DNA of 64,000 nt, from contig NZ_CP042912.1 of the NCBI RefSeq assembly GCF_008087665.1, positions 3,658,001-3,722,000 on the forward strand, in the 5' to 3' direction. This document shows, one piece after another, positions 27,049 to 35,772 of this stretch; within the stretch, counting starts at the first letter, position 1, and each line of letters opens with the position of its first letter. The notes under the pieces were generated by a model, which was not told the origin of the DNA, made no database searches, and was given only the letters and a program-made list of their open reading frames with translations. The translations under genes were made by a program, and so were the position numbers. Origin of the DNA: Mariniblastus fucicola (GTDB lineage: Bacteria; Planctomycetota; Planctomycetia; Pirellulales; Pirellulaceae).

Positions 27049-27663
27049 ATGTCGATCGTCGAAACGGAACAAGTGATGGTCGTGGCGACTGCGGTCTTTC
27101 ACCAGTGCGGTCATTTTCAGGGATTTAGCGCTGACATGGATCGCTACCTGAAAGTCCTGCTCGATCCGACTCACACTTCTTACCGTCCGCGCGACGAAAT
27201 GGAGTCCGATCCTTCTTTCAAACAGCTGATTCCGTATTGCATCTTTCGTCACACGGCTGACGACGGGACCGTTTCGATCTATCAGTACACGCGTGGCAAA
27301 GGCCAAGGCGAATCGCGGCTTCACAGCAAACGCAGCATCGGCATCGGCGGACACATTTCAACACTTGATGCCGGGGAAGATTCCCCCTACGACCAGGGCA
27401 TGCAACGCGAACTTGAAGAAGAAGTAAAAATCGAGACTCCGTTTGAGCAAAATTGTGTCGGTCTGATTAACGATGACGAAACAGAAGTCGGCAAAGTCCA
27501 CCTTGGCGTGGTCCATATCTTTGATGTCCAGACTCAGAATGTCCACTCGAATGAGGACGATATCCTCGAGGATGGCTTTGTGCCGATCTCCGATTTGCTG
27601 GCCGACACCGGGCGTTTTGAGACCTGGTCACAGATTTGCCTGAATTCGGGCCTGTTTAGCTGA
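27049..27663 (+). CDS. Nudix (MutT-like) hydrolase-family protein
   Basis: 204 residues with a Nudix box: GGHISTLD...[14 protein letters not shown], giving the GG, REL and EE metal-binding core (helix near 123-131). The region before it ([25 protein letters not shown]) is typical of the COG4112-type phosphoesterases. Nudix enzymes cleave nucleoside diphosphates linked to another group; no specific substrate is evident. A GGAG site precedes ATG 27049. A stem-loop lies right after its stop. Confidence 0.85.
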   Translation: MSIVETEQVMVVATAVFHQCGHFQGFSADMDRYLKVLLDPTHTSYRPRDEMESDPSFKQLIPYCIFRHTADDGTVSIYQYTRGKGQGESRLHSKRSIGIGGHISTLDAGEDSPYDQGMQRELEEEVKIETPFEQNCVGLINDDETEVGKVHLGVVHIFDVQTQNVHSNEDDILEDGFVPISDLLADTGRFETWSQICLNSGLFS

Positions 27664-27675
27664 ACCTCTTTAGAC

Positions 27676-27704
27676 AGCATTTGTCGGGATTTAAGGCAAA
27701 TGCT
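27676..27704 (+). other. Stem-loop after the Nudix gene
   Basis: AGCATTTG (27676-27683) pairs perfectly with CAAATGCT (27697-27704) around a 13-nt loop. No T-run follows, so it is not a classical terminator; it may stabilise the 3' end or be a remnant repeat. The 217-bp spacer to the next gene otherwise shows only AT-rich sequence near 27830-27842. Confidence 0.4.
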
Positions 27705-27880
27705 ATGGACAATTCATCACTTGCTACGAAAAATGTCGATAAGCTGTCTGCACGGGGTTTCGAAACCTTTTCGTGCGACGCCGGTTAACTTTTCAGGATA
27801 AATGAGGTAAGACCTCGCGGGTCAATGCCTTAATAAATAATAGAGTCGGTGATTGGCCGACGACCCATTTGGAGAACACT

Positions 27881-28213
27881 ATGAGCGTTACGGTAACAGA
27901 ACTTGCCGCGAAAGAAGTCAAGCGGTTTATCGAAGAAGGCGATTACGATGCAGGCGCATTGTTGCGTATTGGCGTCTCCAGTGGAGGATGCAGCGGCTTC
28001 AATTACAGCCTCAACATTGTCACTGATTTCGACGAAGCCAACGACATGAAAATGGAGCAACACGGCGTCGAAGTCATCGTCAATCGCAAAGAAGCGTTGT
28101 TCCTCGAAGGCACGACTGTCGATTACTACGAAGGCATTGAGCAACGTGGATTCCAGTTCCACAATCCACAGGCGAAACGAACCTGCGGTTGCGGCAACTC
28201 GTTCGGCGTTTAG
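27881..28213 (+). CDS. A-type Fe-S cluster carrier (IscA/ErpA/SufA family)
   Basis: Delivers Fe-S clusters to apoproteins. 110 residues with the three invariant cysteines: Cys37 in GGCSGF and Cys102/Cys104 in TCGCGNSFGV. GGAG at 27871-27874 sets ATG 27881 as start (a TTG twelve bases earlier is rejected because it would bury this site). No iscS, iscU or suf genes are in view, so it is an isolated carrier here; which of IscA, ErpA or SufA it represents cannot be told. Confidence 0.92.
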   Translation: MSVTVTELAAKEVKRFIEEGDYDAGALLRIGVSSGGCSGFNYSLNIVTDFDEANDMKMEQHGVEVIVNRKEALFLEGTTVDYYEGIEQRGFQFHNPQAKRTCGCGNSFGV

Positions 28214-28288
28214 TTTAACGCGAACCAAATCGGCATTATTTGAACGCTTGGCGTTTGTTTGAACGCGTCGACAAATACAGATACACTG

Positions 28289-28317
28289 GCGGCAGGGATT
28301 TCCTTGCCGCTTTTTTT
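28289..28317 (+). terminator. Rho-independent terminator after the A-type carrier
   Basis: GCGGCAGGGA (28289-28298) pairs with TCCTTGCCGC (28301-28310) with one G-T wobble and a two-base apex, followed by seven T (28311-28317). Confidence 0.85.
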
Positions 28318-28445
28318 GTTGACGGCGACGCCCCCCCACGATTCAACTTGAATTCGCGGCGCTACACTTTGCTTCGTTAAGCCGACGCAAGCCCAGCTGT
28401 GGCGTCTTGAAAATGGTCACCTCAGAATTGAGATACCACCAGCCT

Positions 28446-29306
28446 ATGGTCAACGCCAACCGAATCGATCCAAGAGTTGCTCGCCAGGAAGCTCAGACCG
28501 ATCTTACCTCCGAGCCATTGCCGTCCATCGCCGCAGGCGTCAGTTGGATGTTCGGTCTGGTTTCCATTCCGCTAATCTTTGTTCCGCCAACCGCCGTGAT
28601 CACCGGCTTTCTGGCAATTGTCTTTGGGCACATCGCAAAGTTTCAAATCGCCCGAAAACAGGAACTCTCTGGCGAACGCTCGGCCACAAACGGATTGCTG
28701 ATGGGCTATCTTTGCTTTTTCGCCGCCTTGGCTCTGCTGCCGTCCATCCGTATGCAATCGGCAGTCACACAAGGGCTGATCAATTCGTATCGCGGTGTCT
28801 CGGATGCTGACGGGAACTCCGCGTTTGGAATTGCAGAACGCGACTTTCTGGACGGCGACGCGTTGTCGACGGGCAACACCCCGGACGCCCAAAAGATCGC
28901 CGCTGAATTGGCGTCCCTGTTGAACGAACAGCGAGACGAAATCTTCACTGGTCCTCGTTCGCACGAGATTCGCACGCTTTGCCAGATTGGCGATACTGGG
29001 TTCTGCATAGTCGTTCTGGTGCCTGACCTGACTGACTTTGACCAGAACGCCCGAGACGCCATGTTGAATTTCATCTGGAAAGAATCACAACGACTGGCTT
29101 TCGGCGCCGTCAGTCCCGGCGAAGAAGTTGCGGTCGGAGTCAGGGATCGGCTGCAATATCATTCGATGGAGTTCGGTCGCGCGACCCTTTCGCCAGATCG
29201 AATCGCGCAGCCCGATGCAGCCTTCGTCGATGCGACCATGCTGGATCCGTTTTTCGTGACCACCAATCCACCACCCGAGGAACCGACCGATGATGAACGT
29301 GAATGA
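28446..29306 (+). CDS. DUF4190-type membrane protein
   Basis: 286 residues from ATG 28446. Two close membrane segments (about 29-56 and 79-100) with the short glycine-rich, FGHIAKFQIARK loop between them match DUF4190. The remaining 180 residues form a soluble part without a recognised family (RTLCQIGDTGFCIVVLVPDLTDFDQNARDAMLNFIWKES). Earlier in-frame starts (ATG 28413, TTG 28407) are possible; no ribosome site decides. Its end overlaps the AlkD-like start by 17 bp, so the two are probably coupled. Function unknown. Confidence 0.7.
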   Translation: MVNANRIDPRVARQEAQTDLTSEPLPSIAAGVSWMFGLVSIPLIFVPPTAVITGFLAIVFGHIAKFQIARKQELSGERSATNGLLMGYLCFFAALALLPSIRMQSAVTQGLINSYRGVSDADGNSAFGIAERDFLDGDALSTGNTPDAQKIAAELASLLNEQRDEIFTGPRSHEIRTLCQIGDTGFCIVVLVPDLTDFDQNARDAMLNFIWKESQRLAFGAVSPGEEVAVGVRDRLQYHSMEFGRATLSPDRIAQPDAAFVDATMLDPFFVTTNPPPEEPTDDERE

Positions 29307-30000
29307 AGTCATGTCCGCGCTGAAGAAAGTTGGCTCGGAGCAATCGAGAAAGATCTATGCTCGGCATGGAGCGCCGGAAAACATGTTCGGCTGCAAAGTC
29401 GCTGACATGAAGACGATTGCCAAAAAAATCAAGGGACAACAGGATCTGGCGTTGGAACTGTATTCGACGGGTAACGCCGACGCGATGTACCTGGCCGGGA
29501 TTGTCGCGGACGGAACCCGGATGAAGAAAGCCGATCTGAACCAATGGGCTCGCGAGGCAAACTGGTACATGGTTTCGGAGTATGCCGTGGCCGGAGTCGC
29601 CGCCGAACATCCCGATGCGGTTGCGATCGCGAACAAGTGGATCGCTGCGAAAAAGGAGCACGTGGCGGCGGCGGGCTGGAGCACATACGCGGGCATCGTG
29701 ATGACGAAAGATGACTCAGAGTTGAATCTGAAGGAGATCAAATCTCACTTGAAAATGATCGAAGCCAGCATCGACAAGGCGAAGAATCGCGTCCGCTACA
29801 CGATGAACGGTTTCGTGATCGCTGTCGGCGGGTATGTTGAGCCGCTGATTGACGTGGCGAAAGCGACAGCGAAAAAGATTGGTAAAGTCGAGGTGGAGAT
29901 GGGTGAGACCAGTTGCAAAGTTCCCCTCGCAACGGACTATATTGAGAAAATTGAGTCGATGGGCCGCGTCGGCAAAAAGAAAAAGTCCACGAAGTGTTAA
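29290..30000 (+). CDS. AlkD-like DNA alkylation repair (HEAT-repeat) protein
   Basis: 236 residues, all-helical, resembling the AlkC/AlkD superfamily: KVGSEQSRKIYARHGAPENMFGCKVADMKTIAKKI, LWSTGNADA-like helices, and EANWYMVSEYAVAGVA. Characterised relatives are N3/N7-alkylpurine glycosylases that recognise distorted DNA; many small homologues are uncharacterised. A basic, Lys-rich C-terminus (GRVGKKKKSTKC) could contact DNA. Overlaps the DUF4190 gene by 17 bp. The methyltransferase Ada is encoded about 4 kb downstream, but not in the same operon. Confidence 0.75.
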   Translation: MMNVNEVMSALKKVGSEQSRKIYARHGAPENMFGCKVADMKTIAKKIKGQQDLALELYSTGNADAMYLAGIVADGTRMKKADLNQWAREANWYMVSEYAVAGVAAEHPDAVAIANKWIAAKKEHVAAAGWSTYAGIVMTKDDSELNLKEIKSHLKMIEASIDKAKNRVRYTMNGFVIAVGGYVEPLIDVAKATAKKIGKVEVEMGETSCKVPLATDYIEKIESMGRVGKKKKSTKC

Positions 30001-30065
30001 GCACGTCATTGTCTCAGGCCAAATTTACCAATTGAAATTCTCAGCCACCCATTGATTCGTCACTT

Positions 30066-31475
30066 ATGAAATTTCGCTCCGCTGCATTGCTGCTCGTTTC
30101 CTTTTTGCTGTTCGCGTCAGCATCCGTATCGGCCCAAAAGCCAACGTACAAATATCGCCCTGCGCCGATCGACAATCCACTGCGAGGACTGGTGCCTTAC
30201 GTTTCGGCCATGCCTTGGTTGGATCCGTACGCAACGGAGGATGAAAAGCAGCAATACCTGAAAAAGTTTCAATCCGAGGTGTTTCCGCACTCGATGGAGT
30301 TCCATTATTTCTCGATGCGAGAACTGATGCCGGAGAAAGGGCGAGTCGATTTCGCCCCGATTGAAAGGTGGCTTTATCAGGCCAACGGACGCGGATGTCA
30401 GCTCACTTTTCGCGTCTATCTTGAATACCCGACGAAAAAAAGCCCTTCGGTGCCTCAGTTTCTAATCGATGGCGGATTGAAGATCACAAAGTGGAAGAAC
30501 GAGGACAAGGAACTTATCCATGCTCCTGACTATGAAGATCCTGAACTAAGAGCCGCGATCGATTTGCTGATCGCAAAACTGGGCGAGAAGTACGACGGTG
30601 ATCCGCGAGTCGCCTGTTTGACGATGGGAATTCTTGGCCATTGGGGAGAGTGGCATTCCTATCCGCGGACGGAGCTTTTTCCGGACAAGGCATACCAGAC
30701 GCATGTGATGGACCAGTTCGCAGAAGCATTCAAAACGACTCCGGTGCTGTTGCGCTACCCTGCGGGCGAGCACAACTACACTTACGCTTCGAACGCAAAA
30801 ACGAAGTTCGGATATCACGATGACTCATTCGCCTGGGCGACTGTCGACACCGGAAAAGAAGAAGACGACTGGTTCTTTGTGCCAGCGCTGAAAACGGCAG
30901 GCGTCCTGGATGCGTGGAAGATGCGAATGATCGGTGGCGAGATTCGTCCGGAAGTCTGGGGCTGTGTTTTCGATGATGAAAGTTGCGAAGTAAAAGGCCA
31001 GGAGTTTGTCCGTTGCGTTGAAGCCACTCATGCGAGCTGGTTGATGGATTCGGGCATGTTTGGCGAGAAGGGCAAACCGTCTGCCGAGCGAGTCCGCAAC
31101 GCGACTCGCAAAGTCGGAAGGCTGGGTTACTCGCTACACGTTCCGAGCGTTACGATTCGCTCGATCGCAGGAAAAACGAAAGTTGATGTTTCGCTTGAGA
31201 ACCGTGGTGTGGCACCGTTTTATTTTGATTGGCCAGTCGAAGTCGCCGTTCTGGATGACGCCGGCAAGGTAGTTCGATCAGTAGAGAAACGTTGGAAGCT
31301 GCCTTCCATTCTCCCTGGCGAGTCCGTTACCCGCGAGGCGACTTTCGAATCAAAGTTGACGGACGGGCAGACGATCGCGATCAGGATTCCCAATCCTCTC
31401 CCGGAAGGCAAGCCGCTTCGATTTGCCAATGAGAATCAACAGCTCGATGGCGAAGGCTGGTTGATCCTGAACTGA
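30066..31475 (+). CDS. Secreted DUF4832-type (glycoside-hydrolase-like) protein
   Basis: 469 residues with a signal peptide (KFRSAALLLVSFLLFASASVSAQ). The body resembles DUF4832 proteins: NPLRGLVPY near 38, TFRVYLEYP near 117, and GILGHWGEWHSYP near 188, suggesting a TIM-barrel glycosidase-like fold. A C-terminal beta-sandwich (about 360-469, LENRGVAPFYFDWPVEVAVLDDAGKVV) follows. Enzymatic activity is not established for the family. Single gene; the following flavoprotein starts 99 bp on. Confidence 0.78.
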   Translation: MKFRSAALLLVSFLLFASASVSAQKPTYKYRPAPIDNPLRGLVPYVSAMPWLDPYATEDEKQQYLKKFQSEVFPHSMEFHYFSMRELMPEKGRVDFAPIERWLYQANGRGCQLTFRVYLEYPTKKSPSVPQFLIDGGLKITKWKNEDKELIHAPDYEDPELRAAIDLLIAKLGEKYDGDPRVACLTMGILGHWGEWHSYPRTELFPDKAYQTHVMDQFAEAFKTTPVLLRYPAGEHNYTYASNAKTKFGYHDDSFAWATVDTGKEEDDWFFVPALKTAGVLDAWKMRMIGGEIRPEVWGCVFDDESCEVKGQEFVRCVEATHASWLMDSGMFGEKGKPSAERVRNATRKVGRLGYSLHVPSVTIRSIAGKTKVDVSLENRGVAPFYFDWPVEVAVLDDAGKVVRSVEKRWKLPSILPGESVTREATFESKLTDGQTIAIRIPNPLPEGKPLRFANENQQLDGEGWLILN

Positions 31476-31505
31476 CAGAAGTTTTTGTTTAATTTCAGTG
31501 CTTTT

Positions 31506-31532
31506 GCGTCTTTTTTGGATGCAACGCGTCTT
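31506..31532 (+). promoter_or_regulatory. Direct repeat upstream of the flavoprotein/sigma operon
   Basis: GCGTCTT occurs at 31506-31512 and 31526-31532, exactly 20 bp apart, 43 bp before the flavoprotein start. The phasing of about two helical turns fits a regulator or sigma-factor site; CGTC is a frequent -10 element of ECF promoters. Short, so chance is possible. Confidence 0.3.
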
Positions 31533-31574
31533 CAGTAGTAAGAGAGAAGAAATTTTCTTACCCCAGGAACGAAG

Positions 31575-33068
31575 ATGAACAGGAACGAATCCAGCACTGA
31601 CGATTTGGCCACGCCGAAGCCTGAAGAACAAGGCCTCGGCTGCTGCACACCCAAGGCGATCAGCTTGGACGACTCGAAAAAGAAGAACCCGTTGCCGACC
31701 AATTCGTGCTGTGGCGGCAACACAGATGCGAAGCTCCCAATCACCAAGATCGTGGCAGACGAAACACTGGCGCCCGTCGATCTTTCGCAGTTGAATCGTG
31801 AACTTCCGGTTGTCGTGATCGGTGCCGGACCGGTTGGACTGGCTGCCGCAGCAAACTTGGTCGAGCGAAAGCAGAATTTCATTGTCCTGGAATCTGGTAA
31901 ACGCGTCGCCGCCAGCATGTGGCAATGGCGACACGTACGGCTGTTTACGCCGTGGTCTTTCCTAATGCATCCGGCCGGACTCAGACTTTTACGGTCCGAT
32001 AGAAACTGGCAAGAACCGGACGCCGATCGAGTGCCGCTTGCTGGCGATTTGATCGATCACTTCCTTGATCCACTGTCGAAGCACAGCGACATCACACCGC
32101 AGATCAAGCTCAATCACAAAGTCGTTTCAGTTTCGCGAGAAGGCCATGACCTGATGAAAGACGGGCAACGAAACGAGGCTCCGTTTCTCCTCGTCGTGGA
32201 AACTCCGCAGGGACCGCAGCGATTCAAAGCACGAGCGGTCATCGATGCGTCAGGAACATGGACGACCCCGAACCCTCTTGGAGCAGGTGGTGTACTTGCT
32301 GATGGCGAGCGACGGTCGCGAGACAAAATCCAGTATGGCATGCCGGATATTTTCGGAACCGATCGGGAGCGTTACGCGGGAAAACGCGTTCTGGTCGTTG
32401 GTTCAGGGCATTCTGCGACAGGCAACGTTCTTGGCCTGGTCGAACTCGCGACCACCACACCGGACACGTCGATTACCTGGGCAATCCGTCGTAGCGACCC
32501 GACAAAACTTTGGGGCGGCGGGGATGCTGACGAAATCGCAGAACGCGGCGCCCTTGGGTCTCGCGTGAAGAACGCAGTCGATGACGGCAAGGTTACCTTG
32601 CTTACAGGCCTCTCAATTGCGGCGGTAAATCCAAAAGACAATGGCCTCGAGATCGTCGACGTCGATGGTCAAACTCGGGCGAAAGTTGACGAAGTCATCG
32701 TCGCATCGGGAGCGCGGCCCGACTTGTCGATGCTTCGTGAATTGCGATTGGAGTTTGATCCGGCGACCGAAGCGACGAAAGCACTTGGCCCCCTCATTGA
32801 CCCAAACCATCACAGTTGCGGATCCGTTCTACCGCACGGAGCAGCGGAACTTCAGCAACCTGAGCGTGGTTTCTATCTGGCCGGCATGAAAAGTTACGGC
32901 CGGGCTCCAACGTTCCTGCTGATGACGGGCTACGAACAAGTCCGGTCGATCGTCGCTGAACTTGCTGGTGACCATGAGGCGGCGCGAAATGTCGAACTGC
33001 AACTGCCGTCCACCGGTGTGTGTTCGACAGATTTCGCGTTCGCGGAAAGCGTGACACCTTCCGCGTAG
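31575..33068 (+). CDS. Cys-rich flavin-containing monooxygenase-like oxidoreductase
   Basis: 497 residues. The core has two dinucleotide-binding motifs, GAGPVGLAAA (about 78-87) for FAD and GSGHSATGNV (about 276-285) for NADPH, as in class B monooxygenases. The N-terminal 65 residues are unusual: CC at about 24-25 and SCCGG at about 46-50, a pattern seen in thiol or metalloid-binding tails. ArsO-type flavoproteins of arsenic operons are possible relatives; this is an inference. AGGAA precedes the ATG. The SigZ-like gene starts 72 bp later on the same strand, suggesting one operon under its own sigma factor. Confidence 0.78.
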   Translation: MNRNESSTDDLATPKPEEQGLGCCTPKAISLDDSKKKNPLPTNSCCGGNTDAKLPITKIVADETLAPVDLSQLNRELPVVVIGAGPVGLAAAANLVERKQNFIVLESGKRVAASMWQWRHVRLFTPWSFLMHPAGLRLLRSDRNWQEPDADRVPLAGDLIDHFLDPLSKHSDITPQIKLNHKVVSVSREGHDLMKDGQRNEAPFLLVVETPQGPQRFKARAVIDASGTWTTPNPLGAGGVLADGERRSRDKIQYGMPDIFGTDRERYAGKRVLVVGSGHSATGNVLGLVELATTTPDTSITWAIRRSDPTKLWGGGDADEIAERGALGSRVKNAVDDGKVTLLTGLSIAAVNPKDNGLEIVDVDGQTRAKVDEVIVASGARPDLSMLRELRLEFDPATEATKALGPLIDPNHHSCGSVLPHGAAELQQPERGFYLAGMKSYGRAPTFLLMTGYEQVRSIVAELAGDHEAARNVELQLPSTGVCSTDFAFAESVTPSA

Positions 33069-33140
33069 GAAAGGCGACGGAATCACTCCTGCCTTCGGCG
33101 AAACAATCAAGTACGGTCAAAGCACGACAAAGAGGAATGA

Positions 33141-33719
33141 ATGAGCGAAGGTCTTAAAACGTCCGAGGAGATCTGGCTGCTGTTGGGCGAGCAACTCAAG
33201 TCTTTCTTTGTCGTGCGCGTCCGCGATCACCAAACGGCAGAAGATCTCTTGCAGGAAACCTTCGTTCGCATCCACGCAAAACTTGATACTGTCGCCGACG
33301 TTCAACGCATCAGACCGTGGATCTTCCAAATCGCCCGGAACCTGCTCGCCGATCACTATCGCGCGAAATCAAAAGAAGCAGCGAGGCTGGCCGAACTTGT
33401 CGAAGCCGCACCCGATCACGAACAGCAACTCGAAGACGTGGTCATCGGATGGCTGCCTCGAATGCTGGAGCTGTTGCCTGACAAATATCGCGAAGCCGTC
33501 GAACTTTATAAGCTTCAAGGAATGTCGCAACAGGAGATCGCAGATCGTCTCAACATTTCGCTTTCCGGCGTTAAATCGCGAGTTCAACGCGGCAGAAGCA
33601 AACTCAAGGATGTGCTGTATGATTGCTGCAGTTTTGAGCACGACCGCCGGGGCGATCTGATCAGCATTTCTCGCAATGAAGATTCCGCAGGAAACTTTGA
33701 CGGAAAGTTCGAAGAGTAG
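33141..33719 (+). CDS. sigZ: ECF sigma factor, SigZ-like
   Basis: 192 residues with region 2 (VRVRDHQTAEDLLQETFVRIHAKL, then RPWIFQIARNLLADHYR) and region 4 (LPDKYREAVELYKLQGMSQQEIADRLNISLSGVKSRVQRGRSKLK). This domain order and the C-terminal length fit SigZ-type ECF factors. No anti-sigma gene is adjacent. AGAGGAA precedes the ATG. Likely controls its own operon, including the flavoprotein upstream. A Cys in the tail (YDCCSFE) could sense thiol chemistry, but this is speculative. Confidence 0.85.
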   Translation: MSEGLKTSEEIWLLLGEQLKSFFVVRVRDHQTAEDLLQETFVRIHAKLDTVADVQRIRPWIFQIARNLLADHYRAKSKEAARLAELVEAAPDHEQQLEDVVIGWLPRMLELLPDKYREAVELYKLQGMSQQEIADRLNISLSGVKSRVQRGRSKLKDVLYDCCSFEHDRRGDLISISRNEDSAGNFDGKFEE

Positions 33720-33913
33720 CGAGCGTCTTTCCAACCAATAAAAACGTACAGTTTGGCGAGAAAAAGTGCCTTTCGACTTCCGTGTTCAGTTTTCGTCGGT
33801 GAGCAAAACGCGGACCGTTAAGATACGGACTCGAATCGCGTTCACGCATTCCGGCGAATCCAGCCATGCTGCGGATTCAAATTTGTATCGCAAATTGCAC
33901 GGCCAACACGAAC

Positions 33914-35017
33914 ATGTCAAACACGCTCTTTCCGACTGAACTTCCGACGACGCAGGAGATGTACAAAGCCCTCTGCGAACGTGATTCTGAATACGAGGGC
34001 ATCTTCATCGTCGGGGTCAAAACGACGGGTATCTTTTGTCGACCGACCTGTCCGGCGAAAAAGCCGCTGGAGAAAAACGTCAGCTTTTACGGCAACGTTC
34101 GGGACGCTCTGGCGGCCGGATTCAGGCCCTGCAAACGGTGTCGACCGATGGAAGCTTTCGGAACGGCGCCTGAGTGGCTGGCGAATCTGCTTTCGCAAAT
34201 TGAGGAATTTCCGGATCGTCGCTGGAAAGACCACGACTTGAGAGAATTGGGGCTTGAACCGGCACGCGTTCGCCGCTGGTTCAAGGCTCAGCATGGCATG
34301 ACATTTCACTGCTACCAACGGACCAGACGCCTCGGTCGCGCGATCGGCCAAATTCAGGTCGACAATCAATCAGCGACATCGGCTCAACTGAATTCGGGGT
34401 ACGAATCAGCCAGTGGATTTCGCGATGCGTTCAAAAAGCTGTTCGAGAACGTTCCGCCATCACGAGCCAGAGGCGATTCGACCGGGTCGGCGGAGTCGGC
34501 GAAACCGATGTACGTCAACCGAGTCCTGACAGAGTTGGGGCCGATGGTTTGTGCGGCGAATGAGCAAGGTCTGCATCTGCTGGAATTCGCTGACCGTCGC
34601 ATGTTGGAAACACAAATCAAACGAGTCAACAAACTGACGCGTTGCACATTTGTCATTGGCGAGAACGAATTTCATCGCTCGATTCAAGGTGAGCTACAAG
34701 CCTGGTTCGCGGGAAAGTTAGAGAAATTCCAAACACCAATCGTGCTCAAAGGAACTACGTTTCAGGAACAGGTTTGGCGTCAGCTCTTGCAAATCCGCTA
34801 CGGTGAATCAAGAAGCTACGAACAGATCGCGAAGAATCTCGAGAATCCGAAAGCCATGCGTGCCGTTGGAAAAGCAAACGGCGACAACCGGTTTGCGATC
34901 GTCGTGCCGTGCCACCGCGTGATTCGAGCCGATGGTTCGCTGTCGGGTTATGGCGGAGGTGTTTGGCGAAAGCAGTGGATGCTGAACCACGAACAACGAT
35001 CGTTGAAAACAAATTGA
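33914..35017 (+). CDS. ada: Ada-type regulatory O6-alkylguanine-DNA alkyltransferase
   Basis: A 367-residue fusion. The N-terminal Ada zinc domain has four Cys (42, 46, 73, 76; FCRPTC and CKRC), where Cys42 is the expected methylphosphotriester acceptor. An AraC-type HTH region follows (about 105-195, RELGLEPARVRRWFKAQHGMTFHCYQRTRR). The C-terminal methyltransferase carries PCHRVI with acceptor Cys333. It repairs O6-methylguanine and probably activates its own gene once methylated. ATG 33914 is favoured over 33866, which adds 16 unrelated residues. It follows the SigZ gene by 194 bp, so probably has its own promoter. Confidence 0.9.
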   Translation: MSNTLFPTELPTTQEMYKALCERDSEYEGIFIVGVKTTGIFCRPTCPAKKPLEKNVSFYGNVRDALAAGFRPCKRCRPMEAFGTAPEWLANLLSQIEEFPDRRWKDHDLRELGLEPARVRRWFKAQHGMTFHCYQRTRRLGRAIGQIQVDNQSATSAQLNSGYESASGFRDAFKKLFENVPPSRARGDSTGSAESAKPMYVNRVLTELGPMVCAANEQGLHLLEFADRRMLETQIKRVNKLTRCTFVIGENEFHRSIQGELQAWFAGKLEKFQTPIVLKGTTFQEQVWRQLLQIRYGESRSYEQIAKNLENPKAMRAVGKANGDNRFAIVVPCHRVIRADGSLSGYGGGVWRKQWMLNHEQRSLKTN

Positions 35018-35052
35018 CGCGTCTGATCGATTTAAGGTGGCCGTTTCGCTTG

Positions 35053-35607
35053 CTACTTCGACAACCGACGCGCTGTCCGCCAAAGCGAAACGCGAAACAG
35101 CAGCCAAACCCATGCGGCGATCCACTGGATCGTGCTGGCCCAAAGATACAGACGGTGCAGCCAGTAGAACTGGTCATAGTCATCCTTGATTTCATGAATC
35201 TCGAGATCAACGAAGGCATCAATCTGCGGATGCAGCCAAAACAGTGCGACTTGCATGACGAGGATCACAATGGCCATTGCACCGACTGCTAACAACGGCA
35301 TTCGACGACCAGGTGATTGGCCAGAGAAACGCATCAGGATCACGTCGCACAGCATGAGCAAGCCCGCGAATAATCCCAGCCAGTTCAAGGGCACGGTGAC
35401 TTCCCGAGTGATCAATCCTTGCTCGAACGTCGAACCGAGAACTTCGTTGCCGACAGGGACAACAAAGCTTACATAGAATCCGAAACCGCCGAACCACATG
35501 GCAAAGGCTGCGACAAGCAGCGTCTGGAACAGGACGTGGAAGGCGGTCGCGAATCGGCTGCTGGCGCTCGAATCCAGGTTCGGGTTTTCGATGTTCGGTT
35601 GATGCAA
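35053..35607 (-). CDS. DUF4149-like (TMEM205-type) integral membrane protein
   Basis: 184 residues with about four membrane segments (roughly 25-55, 72-92, 100-125 and 148-172); GGFGFYVSFVVPVGNEVLGS is typical of DUF4149. Start is TTG at 35607, with AAGGAA eight bases upstream; no better ATG lies near. The family is uncharacterised in bacteria. It converges on ada. Confidence 0.7.
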   Translation of the reverse strand: MHQPNIENPNLDSSASSRFATAFHVLFQTLLVAAFAMWFGGFGFYVSFVVPVGNEVLGSTFEQGLITREVTVPLNWLGLFAGLLMLCDVILMRFSGQSPGRRMPLLAVGAMAIVILVMQVALFWLHPQIDAFVDLEIHEIKDDYDQFYWLHRLYLWASTIQWIAAWVWLLFRVSLWRTARRLSK

Positions 35608-35656
35608 AGGTTGCTTTCCTTGAGTCCGTGAATTGGATTTTCGGGAGCGAAGGCGC

Positions 35657-35708
35657 GGTGTCAGTCTGGCGGTGTCAATTTGCTGGTGTCAGTCTGGGAC
35701 AGACTGAC
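35657..35708. repeat. Intergenic direct and inverted repeat element
   Basis: GGTGTCA occurs at 35657, 35671 and 35685, an exact 14-bp period; the first and third extend to GGTGTCAGTCTGG. The last copy forms a palindrome, GTCAGTCTG (35688-35696) with CAGACTGAC (35700-35708). The element sits in the spacer between the membrane-protein and metalloprotease genes. Confidence 0.8.
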
Positions 35709-35713
35709 CTACT

Positions 35714-35747
35714 AAAAAAAAATGCCGCCTGAGAATTCAGGCGGCAT
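35714..35747 (-). terminator. Rho-independent terminator of the metalloprotease gene
   Basis: Read on the minus strand, an 11-bp perfect stem (35722-35732 with 35737-35747, core GCCGCCTGA) with a four-base loop is followed by eight T (35714-35721). It lies 26 bp past the protease stop. Confidence 0.93.
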
Positions 35748-35772
35748 CATAGGTTTAGGACTCAACGCAAAA

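Noticed and set aside
35657-35697. Attachment-site repeats of an integrated element
   Set aside because: No integrase, tRNA or phage gene nearby; the period is too short.
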